Assembly: GCA_000181795.3 (NCBI GenBank)
Contig: CM012953.1
Span: forward strand, 9,195,298 to 9,259,297
Reading direction: 5' to 3'
Length of the DNA: 64,000 bases
From: Trichinella spiralis
Lineage: Eukaryota > Nematoda > Enoplea > Trichinellida > Trichinellidae
Numbering within the stretch: the first letter of the stretch is position 1; the number at the start of each line of letters is the position of its first letter. The notes below the pieces were generated by a model, which saw only the letters and a list, made by a program, of their open reading frames with translations, ran no database searches and was not told the DNA's origin. This document shows, piece after piece, positions 20,710-32,699 of this stretch. The position numbers and the translations under genes were made by a program.

Positions 20710-23280
20710 TGGCTATCAAGTAAAACGATGAGCAAATAGACACACACACCTTGAGTGCAACTAAACGCTGAACAACGATAGGAGCTCAGCTGTCATTGTA
20801 ATCGTCACAAACAATAAACATAATAAGAATGCTGGTGTTTTCCTCAAGTTTACATATATAAGAAAAATCTTGGCATCACGCCAATATCAAATGGGTAGTG
20901 AAAGTAACCGTTCACATAATGGTAATTCTATCGTTTGGTATGCTTGCTGTTCAATCTTGCAAATAATAAACTTTTGACCTCGTTTTGGGTAGCTAAACTA
21001 ACCAACTGAATCGAAGAAATGTACAAAAAAACAATTTGGTTGCCAAACGCTAACGTAGGCATATTTTCGTGCAGTATCTGGTTTCAGCTATTGGTTCGGT
21101 GTCCATATCCTGAGTTTCCTACAGTCCAAGTGCGCTCGGTTTCACATGATTGACACTTGATTTCGAAAACGGACTCAAATCTGAAATTAACTTTTAATCG
21201 CATAGTTTGAGAATTAAAGCATCAAAACAACATCACTATTTTTCGAATATCAACATCCACGGTAACACACAAAAGATGATCTTCAAGTTTGAATTGAAAA
21301 TTCACTGTACAATCATTTTGCCAAAAAAAACGTGAAAATGCATATTTCTCTTTTTTATTCTGCTTCAATCACTTCAAAATATATTCGGCATAATACGTTC
21401 TCTTAATGTGAAAGGCGATCACTGTTGTGTAAAATGCAAATAGTTCAGGAGACCAATATTAGAGCGAGCTTTCAAATTTTTTACAATTTCTAAACAAAAT
21501 TATTCTAAAATAGCTTTTTATTGTAAATGAAAACATGTTTTAAGATTTAAAGTTTTCTAAGTTTTCTTCGGAAGTGGTCATATTACATCTGAGAATTCCT
21601 CTTATAATGTTAACGATGCAAAATGATGCTGACCCCCTGATTCATTGTCATTGGCAGGGTTTTATTGCTTTGCAATAGGTCTCTGTTGGACAGAGCCGCC
21701 TGTGTGCATCTATTTCTGATTTCATCAGATCTATTGACAAATAGTACCCCTGAAGGAAGGCATAGTCACTTTTCCCACCGCAGCTAATACCCAGTAAAGT
21801 AACAACCAGTACACTTGTTCCTGATCTTTTGACAGCCTGCGCTCAAACAGTTCAGCCAAGCTGACGACAGCTCCTTCTTCTCAGAGAGAGTTAGTGTACG
21901 AAGCGGCTTGTTGACGCCTTCCAGCAATTATTGCAAAAAAATTTCTTCATCTACCGCAGAAGCAGACCTGAGGTCATTCAAGCTGGACGCAAAATCACCC
22001 AAACAATTATCGACTTTCGCTCTCCATAGATTTTGAGCGAAATTTCCTGTAATTTTTTGAACATTTCTGTTTGGAAATCAACTTGCCCATACAGAAGTTG
22101 ATAAATTTTTTTACTAAGCAAATACTGCGTCGCGCCGACCTAGTCAGTTGACGGATGCTGCTCTGCAGAGAAAACTGAAACTACACTCTGAATCCTTCAT
22201 CTTCTAGAATCAACATTTCAGGTCGTCTCCAAGATTGAATTCTTCTGGGCAACAGTATCAGCTAAGATATGGCACCCTGCTGACAAGGCTTCTGAGGCAA
22301 GTCGGTCACCGCAATGATTCACAGCAAACTTAAGCTTTAATTCTATCAGCTAACATAAATAGTCACCAGATGCACCGGCAAACGAACACACTGCACCTCT
22401 GTCATCACTCACTCGCTCCACGCCACCAACTGCCAACCGCAATACACCTCATTTATTGCTCTACAAAAGAGATTATTTGATGCTCATGTACTATTAATTC
22501 TTCAGTGTGTTCGCCATATTTTTTTCTTTATCTGATTGATAACTATAACTCGAATGTGTTTTGTACAGAATAATCACTTCCCAAACACAATAAATTATTG
22601 TTTAAATGAAACAGATGTGAATATTGTTTGTTTAAATAAAATATCAGGAGAAAAAAATTTCTGTGTTATGGGATTTTATCATGAATAAAAATGTCGATTA
22701 GTTAAGTCATTCAACTGGCAATTGTTATGCTACAAGCAGATAGAAAAGAGAATTTGTTTCAGACAATTTGCCCAATTTTGAATTACACAAAATGTCAGTT
22801 TGACATTGAGACATTTCTGAAACTGCTATTCAACAATGCCGGCATGCATGTATTGCTTTAGCCGAGCATTTTATTCGACACAGCCACATTTGATATTGAA
22901 ATGAAATGAATTTTTTTTCTTTAGATGCAGTAATATAAAGAATAAATGTGCATAAAATTTGAAGATTGAGTTTTTTTGTTTTTATTATTATTGTTTCATC
23001 AAAACTGACTTAACTTAATTCAAAATCACTTGAGAATTTTTAATTCAACTCATTAAAGAAATAATCGTAGTTTAACATTGAAAATATGCCAAGAAAATTA
23101 ATATTACTTCAACAAAGTGTAACTGAAATTTTCTAATTAAAATAATATTATGTTAAAATTTACGTGTACATATATATAGATTTATTTATTTATTCATATG
23201 TTATCCAATTATCTGGCATATTATTATTCGTATTATAATTATTACAGATAACTTGTGACAAACACTGTTTAAACAAAGCT
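20710..23280. other. Unassigned region with a GC-richer patch
   Basis: No intact gene. The part from about 21600 to 22440 is clearly less AT-rich and has stop-broken, protein-like frames on the minus strand (for example AELFERRLSKDQEQVYWLLL around 21780-21860). It may be a decayed gene or transposon that I cannot name. The rest is ordinary AT-rich sequence. Confidence 0.35.
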
Positions 23281-23309
23281 ATCCATTTATTCTTTCTCAA
23301 CAAAGCGAA

Positions 23310-24931
23310 TCAACCTATAATCAGCCCGATTCCAAATCGCGACACATCTTTGGCAAAATTCGTGAAGCCACTCAATGCGAAAGTAAAAGGTAGTGGAGTC
23401 AGCTTCTTTTCAAGAATCGCGCCAACATTGAAATTGGAATCCACTATACCTGAAATTTTACCACGAATAGCCCATAAAAAATGAAAATAAATAAATATAT
23501 AATTTATACCTCGAAATACAACATTCGCTTTGGGCAAATCTATCTGATAACCTAACGATGCGGTACTTTCTCTAGTACGAAAGTTGGTTTCCCATTCAAC
23601 GCCGAATTGCAGATTTTCTCGCTTTTTAACGTGACAAGACAAATGAAATGCGTTGCTGCCAAATGTGCTGCCCAGTGTAAATTGATTTCCTAAATAAAAA
23701 AAAACAAAAAATTATCACAGTTATCTTCATTTACATGAACAATTTTTTTTCGATTGTTTCTTTTTAAAGAAAAACACTATTAATATTGTTTTCTCGACTG
23801 ACTCGGTTCATGCAGAAAAAACATGCATTATATGGAAAATAAATTTTCAATTAATCAAGGCAATTTAAAAAATAATTTCAATTATCATTGAATGCAAAAA
23901 TATACTGCTTACCTGAATATCTGGCAGCGTAATTTAGCAAAGTATTTTGACCACCAGGAATATTTTTTCCATACTGATATAGCAATTCGACGCCTACATC
24001 CACACGGGGATGCACTCGACGAAAATAAGAGGCAGCCATCACGCCAGAATCGTTGACGAGATCGGTGTTTGCCAGAGTGAACGCAGAAGTAGAGACTTTC
24101 CCACGCCATTCAGCAGTGCATTGACCAAACAACAATCTTCCGTTCATCAACTAAACAACAACAAACTGATTGAGTAAATAAAAAAAATTTTTTTAATTAA
24201 TAATTAAATTTATCATGATCAATGAGATCACATCAGTTACCTGACTAGCGAGCGTTAATCGCAATCTATCAGTTAGATGATGCATGAGCCGAGCAGTCAC
24301 ATTTCCCGACGCATCGGTATCACCTAACAAAACTGGATAAGCCTGAAATTAATCACGAAAAAGCTTATTATTAAGGAAACTTTCAATTGTCCACAAAAAT
24401 AAACCTCTTGAGGACCCATCTGCTTCTTTCCAACGTAGGTGGCACAGAAGTGATAGCCGTTGTTGACTGGTGACATGTTCCACGAGTGGCCGACAGAAAA
24501 ATGATTACTCAACGATTTTTGAAGATGCAATTTTGCACCGTCAAATATTACCGGAAAGATATCTACAATGAAATAAAATAATAATTTTGTAAAATAATAA
24601 AAAAGACAACTGAAAACTGAAATGTATATATATAATGTTAAAATGAACAAAACTAAAAGTTTCCAAAATCGAAGAACAAAAGAAGAATCGAAAAAAAATT
24701 TACGCAACTACTTTTTTTAAGTACACAAGTCATTCAGATTTAACCGTATAAAGCACTTTTGTCAGAAAAATTAAAATAATCAGAAAATAAATTTATCTCA
24801 TTGAAAGTTTCATCACCTTTACACTTTTTGTGTACTTCTTCAATTGGCCCGGGATTGTTTGCGAATAAATACGAAGCTTTATCTTCTGGGTTAAAAGCTG
24901 CGCTTTTTGATTCTTTACTTTCACTCGCCAT
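23310..24931 (-). CDS. TOMM40: TOM40, mitochondrial outer-membrane import channel
   Basis: Beta-barrel pore of the TOM complex, through which nearly all nuclear-encoded mitochondrial proteins pass. Six exons: 24931-24817, 24562-24405, 24342-24241, 24150-23913, 23689-23510 and 23449-23310, all phases compatible, about 310 aa; this is shorter than vertebrate TOM40 because the long N-terminal extension is missing. Family features include NPGPIEEVHKKCKG at the start, then DGAKLHLQKSLSNHFSVGHS, GDTDASGNVTARL, GVELLYQYGKNIPGGQN and a C-terminal beta-signal SRFGIGLIIG. A TTTTTTCAG acceptor lies 9 nt before the ATG. The gene starts about 970 bp from the RdRP gene, transcribed away from it. Confidence 0.96.
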
Positions 24932-24944
24932 TATTTCGACCTGA

Positions 24945-25890
24945 AAAAATGAAAATTTCAACTTTTTCACTAATATTTACCAATAATCAATGCGGAAAGT
25001 AAATTTAATGAAAACACTAACGGCTGTCACTATTTTTAAAATTAACAAGTCACGAAAAACAATATTTAATTCATAAACTATTGGATAAAAAATTATCATC
25101 AAACAAGCACTTATCATCACGTAGCGTTGCACTTTTATTCTAAACTTCACAATGTTAGAAACTTGATGACAGACAGTCCGTTCTGATTCGCAGTGAAAAC
25201 TTCAAAAATTTAAAATTTAACAAAAAGCGATTCTTTCTTATATATAATAAAATAAATCAAATATTACAATTTAATTTTAAAAATTACATGTTAAAATCAA
25301 CCAAATTAAAAAATTTTCAAGAAACTAAGGCAACAATTTACAAAACACGGAAATCAAGATTTACTATAAAATTACGGTCATCATTGTTAAATGAAATATT
25401 TTGACTGCGCTCTACACGAAGTAAAATAAAGCACATTTATTAATGGAAAATTTATTGTTACTTTTTAAGCTTTCATAACAAAAATTTGTCAATTTTTTAA
25501 ACACCGACTACGATTGCATTACTTAGTAGAATATCCCGTAATATTAATTATACAAATGTACAATATTCATAAAATTTGTTTAAAATTTTATTTTTAAAAA
25601 TATCAGTAAAATAAAAGTTAATGGTATTTAAAATGATTAAATTTTTAATATTAAAAATTTATTAAAGTAATAAAAATCAAGTAAAATGTGGATTGTTGAT
25701 TTCGCAAAAAATTGAAATTTCAATAAAAATTTGAAATATATTAAATATAAAAAAACAAAAATATAAAAATAAATTTTATTAGAAAATAATCACGAGGCAG
25801 CGTAAATTGTACAGTTATTTCAACTTGACAATCTCAAGTGTTGTACGGTATAAAGTATATTATTTGTAGTTTTGTTTTTTTGGTGCGTTA
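24945..25890. promoter_or_regulatory. Shared upstream region of TOM40 (-) and RdRP (+)
   Basis: The two genes are divergent, and this AT-rich interval is the only space for both promoters. I see no TATA box I would defend. It ends on the RdRP side with a GTTAG acceptor 12 nt before the start codon. Confidence 0.4.
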
Positions 25891-25903
25891 GTTTGGTGAC
25901 AAA

Positions 25904-28900
25904 ATGTCGGATGTGGGTGATTGTTTCGAAGAATTTCACGCTTCTGTGTACATTGCAAAAGAGGTTAGTGGCAATGGTGGATTATTTGACAAAGTGAAAA
26001 ATTTCGTTTCAAGCGTCTGCGAACCGCTTTCGCTTCATTTCAGCATTCGACCTTGTTTGACGCAAGAGAATCCCGACTTATTCACGGAAAAATTTCACAC
26101 GTCAATTTCTTCAGATTGGGAGGATGTGGAACAATATCACGAGTCCGTGAGTGAAATTATCAAAAGATGGTGTTCGACCATAAGGGGCAATTTGCACGAA
26201 CAGCCGTTGCTCGAATTGATCCAAGATGCGACGTTTCCGTTCCAACTGATTCCATTGCACAGATACAATCTGCAGGGCAAGGTGTCTTTCGGTTTCATGC
26301 TCAATTTCGGCATCTTCACCGAGCACTGTGTTGTCGACCTCAGCGGCAGTTGGACAGCGAAAGCGATCTTCGAACACGACCGACGCTGCTTTAGCATTAC
26401 GATTTTCAGAAAATTTTCCAAAAACTGCTCTATGAAGCTGCTGATACTGTATGACTCGGTGTCGGCGATTCAGGTGGATTTCAACGACGGAAAAGCGGAC
26501 GTATATTTCACGCTTTGTCATCCGCCGTTCTTATTCGGTCCGGATGGAGGCGGTGAGCAGAAAAATCAGCAAAGACGTTTGGTTCGGCTGAACAAATTTT
26601 TCAGCTGCGATATGGAAAATTTTGGAAAATGCAAAGTGATAAAGATGACGAAAAGTGTTACCAAATGTATTGCGTTCAAGAAATTTTTTTGGAAATTTTT
26701 GCTTCGAATGAAAAAGCGTTGTTGGAATGCGAAAATTTTTTTCGGTGCCGTGCAGACGATCAGCGTCGATAATTTGGTGCGAGAAGATTTCGCCAAACGG
26801 GAAATCGGCGATTGGCCATTTTGGTGTCAGTATTATTGGCTGGCTTTGGGCTCGCGACACCACAGCATTGTTTACCAGTTGACCAATCACTTTTTCGACG
26901 AAGTTAGTCGCTGCCTGACAGAAAATCTCCGTTCCACCGAGGTGGCGTTCATCCAATTGTTGTGCATCATCGACAACAACAGTCAGCTTATTGTGAACGT
27001 GCGCCAACGATTTCGGCAAGTTTACGACAAACAGTGCAGCTTGACAGATAATGATTATTCCATTGAACTGGACCTCGCTGCACCGTACGTGTCGGTCAGG
27101 AAGGTGGTCATCACGCCGACACGAGTACTGTTGTCAGTGCCGGACAAAATGATGAGCAATCGGATATTGAGACAATTCGGCTCGGATTTGGCGTTGAGGG
27201 TGATTTTTCGCGACGAAGGCGGCACACGTATTCCCGCTTCGAAATTCAGCTTGACGTCGTTGAAGCAAATTGTCACCACGGTGATGATGAAAGGTTTGGC
27301 AATTGGTCCCAGATTGTACCAATTTTTGGGCTGGTCCAATTCGCAGCTTCGCGATCACGGATGCTACTTTTACGCCAGCACCGAACAAGTGAACGTTGAA
27401 GAGATTCGGCGTTGGATGGGCGATTTTTCGTCAATTCGAAGCGTGCCCAAGTTGATGTCCCGAATGGGCCAGTGTTTTACACAAGCTTTCGCCATCACGG
27501 CCATACCGTTCAATCCGGACAGCAAGGAAGTTTTGATCGAAACTGACATTCAAAGTAGCGATTCGAAATTTTGCTTCAGCGACGGTATTGGTCGAATGTC
27601 CACCAAGCTGGCGGAAGAAGTTGCAGAAAGACTCGAACTTTGGCCAGTGCCGAGCGCTTTTCAAATTCGCTACGCCGGCTTCAAAGGGATGCTGTGCGTC
27701 GATCCGCGCTTGGACGGCGACGTGAAGATGGTCTTCAGGCAGAGCATGCACAAATTTCACACCGAAGGTGCGCACACTCTGGAAATTGTCAAACACAGCC
27801 AACCGTGCGAAGTGAATCTCAACCGACCGTTGATTATGATTTTGGACCAGGTCGCTTTCAAAGAGGGGGTCCCGGTGAACGGCCGTGTTCAGAACCGTAT
27901 CATGCAACTGCTCGATCAGCAAATCTGCGAACTGTCCCAAATGTTGCTGTTTGAAGATCAAGCGAAATCTGTACTGTCGGCCACTATGCATTCGGAAATG
28001 AATTTCGAAAAATTAGCCGACGCTGGATTCCGTTTCACCGAAGAACCATTTTTTCGTAACATGCTCTTGGCATGTTATAAATTCAAAGTCAAAGAAAAAT
28101 TGTTCCGAATGAAAATCGAAATTGACCCATCACTCGGCCGAACCATGTACGGCGTGATGGATGAACTGGGTCTGCTCCATCCTGGTCAAGTAAGTCCATC
28201 ACTTTTTTTAATTATTAGTTGGAAAAAAAAATTATCAACACTACTATACATATATTTTTGTATTTTTTTTTATTTTCGAGGTTTTTATTCAATGTTCCGC
28301 CAATATATTACGTCCAGGTGAAGACAAGCGTGTCATTACTGGTAAAGTGATGGTGACGAAAAGCCCTTCCGTGGTTCCTGGTGATGTTCGCATTTTGACT
28401 GCTGTCGATTTGGAAATTTACCACTATTTGAACGATGTGATCGTATTTCCGAAAATCGGCTACCGCCCGGTAACCGATCAGATGGCTGGGTCGGATTTGG
28501 ACGGTGACGAATATGCGGTGATTTGGGATGAAGAATTGATGTTCTGCAACAATTATCCGGCAATGCTTTACGAGAAAGTAATTTCGTCGGAAATCGACGG
28601 CGACATAACTTCGGACAAAATGGTCGACTTTTTTTTGCATTACATCTGTTCGGATTCGATTGGCCGAATCGCCATAGCTCATCTGGTCGCTTCGGATTCG
28701 TATGGAATTTTCGACGACGTATCGAATTGTATTGCAAGAAAACACTCCATGGCGGTGGATTTTCCCAAAAGTGGCGTAACACCACCGAAATTGGAAAATG
28801 ATGAAATTCCATTGAAATATCCAGATTATATTCCGAAATGTTACAATTCGTTGTACAGGAGCAAATGGTTGTTGGGTAGTTTGTATCGGAAAGTGTACAT

Positions 28901-30585
28901 GTTGAATTCGATCGCTGAATTGAGTTTGGCGAGAAAAGTGACAACCGGTAAAAGTGATCCCCATTTGAAAATAGCGGAAGCGAAAAATTTCGAAGAGAAA
29001 GCGAGAGCGATTTTCCAACGGTACAAGAGCGAATTGCATTCGTTGCTCGACGAATATGGAATTGAAAATGAATTTCAACTTATAACTGGCAAAATAACAA
29101 AAATGCACAGTCGACTGTCCGACGGTGAACGGGACGATTTCAGTTATTATAATACGGAAAAAGTTTTGAAAGTTCGTCTGGGTATGCTTCAAAAAAAATA
29201 CAAGAAACTTTTCGTCAGTCAATTTTCGTCCGTTGTCAGCAAAGAACAACTGGCGAATTATACCGAAGTTCAAGCGGCCGCTTCGGCTTGGTATTCGGTC
29301 GCTTACAGGGACGCGGAAATTTCGAATCGTACCGCTTTGAGTTTTCCTTGGCTTGTTTGGGAAGTGTTGCTCGATTTGAAATTGAAAAATTGTCCATCGG
29401 AACGAATTGATCCGGTTGTAGTGAATTTGCAAAATTTTATCCAAATCCAACGGATGAACAATGAACAATTGATGGAAATTATCGACCGGATACTTGAAAA
29501 TTCGAAAGTGAACCGCGAAAATCGACAACATTTCGAAAATGTCCAACGAATATTGTACACGTTGTTCAACTGGTGCGACAGTGTTGGAATGTTTGTCAAA
29601 AGTGGAGGAAGTGCGGAAGTTGTGAACGTTGTCGGCCAATTGTTCGTCGATTTTGTCGCTTTTTTCGAAAAATCCATCGAAAATGAAATGGCATTGTTGG
29701 AATTGAACGATACGAATATCCGGTCGAATGGTGCCATTTCGGACCACTACTGTGCCAGGGTTCTTTTGAAATTTTTGGAACATTGCGTCAATCGACGATT
29801 CGATTTTTCACCGCACGGTCAACAATTTTCCAAAAGTTCCGAAGCGAACATTCTCTACCGGTCAGCTTTCAAACAATATCACGGTATGGCTGTCAGTGGA
29901 AATTTTCGAGGTCTATTTCCAGGCGACGGTATTAACGAAGAAACCGACATATTACTTTCCGACGTACGCGAAATGGAACCAATGATGTTAAATTTGTCGC
30001 GCGAAACTTTGGCTTGTTTGAAATTCGGTGCAATTGTTGACATGTTGAAAAAATGGTCCGAATGTGAAGATGTTGCTTTTCGCAGGTAATTATTAAGTGG
30101 AAAGCATATTTTTTTTTAAATTTTATTCTTCATCTTTTATTTTAATCGCGTATTTATTGCTTTTTTTATAGAAATTTTTTTTCCATTTTTTTTACAATTT
30201 ATTATTATATATATTTTTTTTCATTTTGCGTGTGGTGGAAATGAGACTCTCTGTGCATTGTCTCGCTTTGTGATATTTCCAATCGTACATCGATTGTCCA
30301 TCGTATAGTTTTTTTGTACGATGTGATGATGCGAAAAAAAAAGTTTTTTTTTCTTAAATTGAGAAAGAAAATTATTATACATGTATGTATGTTGTACATG
30401 TATGTGAATATTTTATTTTCAGTGTCAACATTGAAAGTGATCGCGATGATCGTTTTATGATCAGCGCCTATGGCACGTTGCAAGCTCGTCGACGGTTGCA
30501 AAATATTTTACTTTCTGCCCATATTGAACAATGGTTGGAAAGTGGAGAATGCAATTGCGACGTTGATGAAATAGCCTGGTTGTGA
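25904..30585 (+). CDS. Cellular RNA-dependent RNA polymerase (EGO-1/RRF family)
   Basis: Makes secondary small RNAs or double-stranded RNA on RNA templates in RNA interference. Three exons only: 25904-28189, 28281-30085 and 30423-30585, joining in frame to about 1417 aa. The family's RdRP domain spans about residues 385-1000. Landmarks are VVITPTRVLLSVPD, CFSDGIGRMS (about 555), KGMLCVDPRLDG (about 593), VMVTKSPSVVPGDVR and the catalytic AGSDLDGDEY, with DLDGD at about 834-838; this Asp triad coordinates the metal in all cellular RdRPs. All key acidic residues are intact, so it should be active. It is far more intron-poor and GC-richer than its neighbours. AATAAA at 30836. Whether it is the EGO-1/RRF-1 or the RRF-3 type cannot be judged by eye. 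Confidence 0.97.
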
Positions 30586-31117
30586 ATAGACATGTGGAGC
30601 TATTCACTTTTTCCAATTGTTTTTTTTTTCAAGAAATTTATTCACACTCATCACTAGCCGCATATACATTGACAATTTACTTACAATTTATCAACTTGCC
30701 AGTCTTCTACAGAGTTGATGTTAAATTGTTTCGATATGTTCAAATTTTTTCAAGTTACTGAACAGCAATTTTGTTTTTGTTAAATTGAATGAAAAGCTGT
30801 TTTAAAAAAAAGTATGCTACTGAATTTTGTTGAACAATAAACTGAATTACATACCGTTTTTTTCAAAGTAACGTTCGCGCATGTATTAGTGAGTTTTTTC
30901 TGTTGAAAATATTAATAATACATTATTACTTTCACTTCACAACTTTATATTTTTGTACAAAATATAGCGAATGGTAAGAAAGAGAAAATTTTTTCTTTTC
31001 CTCATGTGGTGGTGGGTATACGGTAGAAGTTGCAGTTGTTCTTTTTTTTCAAATTTACACGTAAATAATCAAGTGAGGAATATGAACAGAAAAAAAAACA
31101 AATTGCACATATATTTG

Positions 31118-31729
31118 CTAGGCGGGTAAGATGGCCGTTTTCCCTTGCATATTTGCTGCGGCTAACATTGAACTGACTATGGATTTCTTCATCATTCGAT
31201 AAGTGCGATGATTCCAATAGCACAATGGTAAGACCATTATAATAACTATTACGGCTAGAATGAAAAAGAGCAACAAAAAAAATTTTTTTTTTCCAATATA
31301 AAATTAATCAACATTCTCATTACCGGCTATGAAGATTACTATGACGAAAAATATGGTCCATCCTTGGGCCCTGTGTATGCAGAAAGTTGTACACGCTCCG
31401 CCGTATTGACTGGGAGTTTGTATGCATTCGCCGTAAATGAAGACATTCCAGTATGCGTTGTATCCGCAATCTTGGTAGCACAATTCTGCATTGCTGTAAT
31501 AGTTGGCTTGACACCGGCAGTTCCATCGGTTCAAATATAGCCGCACGCAGCCTTCGTCGTGGTCGCCAATGCAAGTTTCTCTGCACACCACTTCCGTCTC
31601 ATAATATCCTATACCGCCGAGCACATTTTGACGCAAAGCTGACTCGCAGATTGAAATCAAGCACACGCCCAAATAGCCCAGGATAAAGACAATTTTGTTG
31701 TTCTTTTGCTTTGCTTCGAAGATTTTCAT
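31118..31729 (-). CDS. Ten-cysteine single-pass membrane protein, paralogue A
   Basis: I do not recognise the family. Exons 31729-31324 and 31254-31118 join at a phase-1 intron and give about 180 aa: a signal-anchor-like N-terminus (FILGYLGVCLISICES), an ectodomain with ten Cys between about residues 49 and 117, a membrane helix starting at GWTIFFVIVIF, and a short tail with basic residues (YRMMKKS). The Cys spacing is C-x3-C-x7-C-x9-C-x-C-x10-C-x3-C-x13-C-x10-C-x3-C, shared with the genes at 34854 and 38543. The intron cuts the membrane helix and is 69 nt long. A splice acceptor at 31777 leaves 47 nt of 5'UTR; a strong donor at 32522 could be the matching upstream exon. The gene is convergent with RdRP. 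Confidence 0.85.
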
Positions 31730-32521
31730 TGTACGTTTCACGTGTGCAATCAAAAGCTCCACTTCATCTGAACAAGCTGTATTGAAAGAAAATGGTGCTT
31801 GGAAATGCAATTTATATTCAAAATTGAATTTCCATTTATATAGCCAATAAATAATTTGCCCAATAAAGAAAAACATTAAACGTCAATGGAAAAAAGCAAA
31901 TTTTAATGCAAAAATTAATAACATTCATTACAGCACGGTCAAGCAGCAATTTTTGCTAAACTTCAATACAACAGCAATCTCAGCTTCCAACTCGTCTGTT
32001 GTTGTGTTGGCAGCAACATGATGAACGTGCAAATGAAGACAATTATTGATATTTTTCTCATTAATTTATTTTATTCAATCTTGTGCAATTATGGCTTTGC
32101 AAACGATGATTTTTTGAAAAAAATAATATTCATTAAATTAATAAAAACAAGTCATTGAATATAAAAAAGAAAATTATTTCAATAACAGCAATACGCATTA
32201 CTATTCCATATGATTATACTGTATTTGCGAATTTCTTTTGTAAAGATTGTTGTTGTTAGCTGCGGTTTTCCTGTGTAATTATTTTTATAAACAAAATATT
32301 ATATTTTACGTTTTTTTTGTTTCAAAATAAAATTTGCGCAGTTTGCACCGTTTACAATTGAAGCAAAAAATTTCAATATTCATCGAAGCATTATTCAAGT
32401 GAATTATTATACTTTTGAAATATGAAAAAAAACAAATTTTCTGATTTAAAATGCAAAAAATTAAAATCTGCATGCACTTGTGAAAATGCACAAAGAAAAC
32501 AAATAAAATTTGTACACTTAC

Positions 32522-32640
32522 ATGACGGTTGAGATGGTAGAAGCGACAAAAACGAAAGGATACGAGCGAGCTGTACGGCAGAATGGCAAAATTTGCAACC
32601 AAACGCATTCAATTGGCCAAAGTAGAATTGAAACGGAAAT
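32522..32640 (-). other. Possible 5' noncoding exon of paralogue A
   Basis: A strong GTAAGTG donor follows position 32522 on the minus strand, downstream of a GC-richer stretch. Joined to the acceptor at 31777, it does not keep an ATG frame into paralogue A, so it would be untranslated; a short upstream frame starting MRLVANFAIL lies inside it. Inferred from splice signals only. Confidence 0.3.
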
Positions 32641-32699
32641 CAATAGATGAATAGATAAATCGGCATACCTCAAAATAGCAAATTCTGTTTTGCAAATTC

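Noticed and set aside
26111-27991. Several minus-strand frames of 90-190 codons
   Set aside because: They are antisense shadows of RdRP exon 1; the sense strand has clear RdRP motifs throughout.
28308-29783. 491-codon open frame on the minus strand
   Set aside because: It lies wholly inside RdRP exon 2, is Phe/Arg/His-rich and lacks any family feature. It is a shadow caused by the codon bias of the sense gene.
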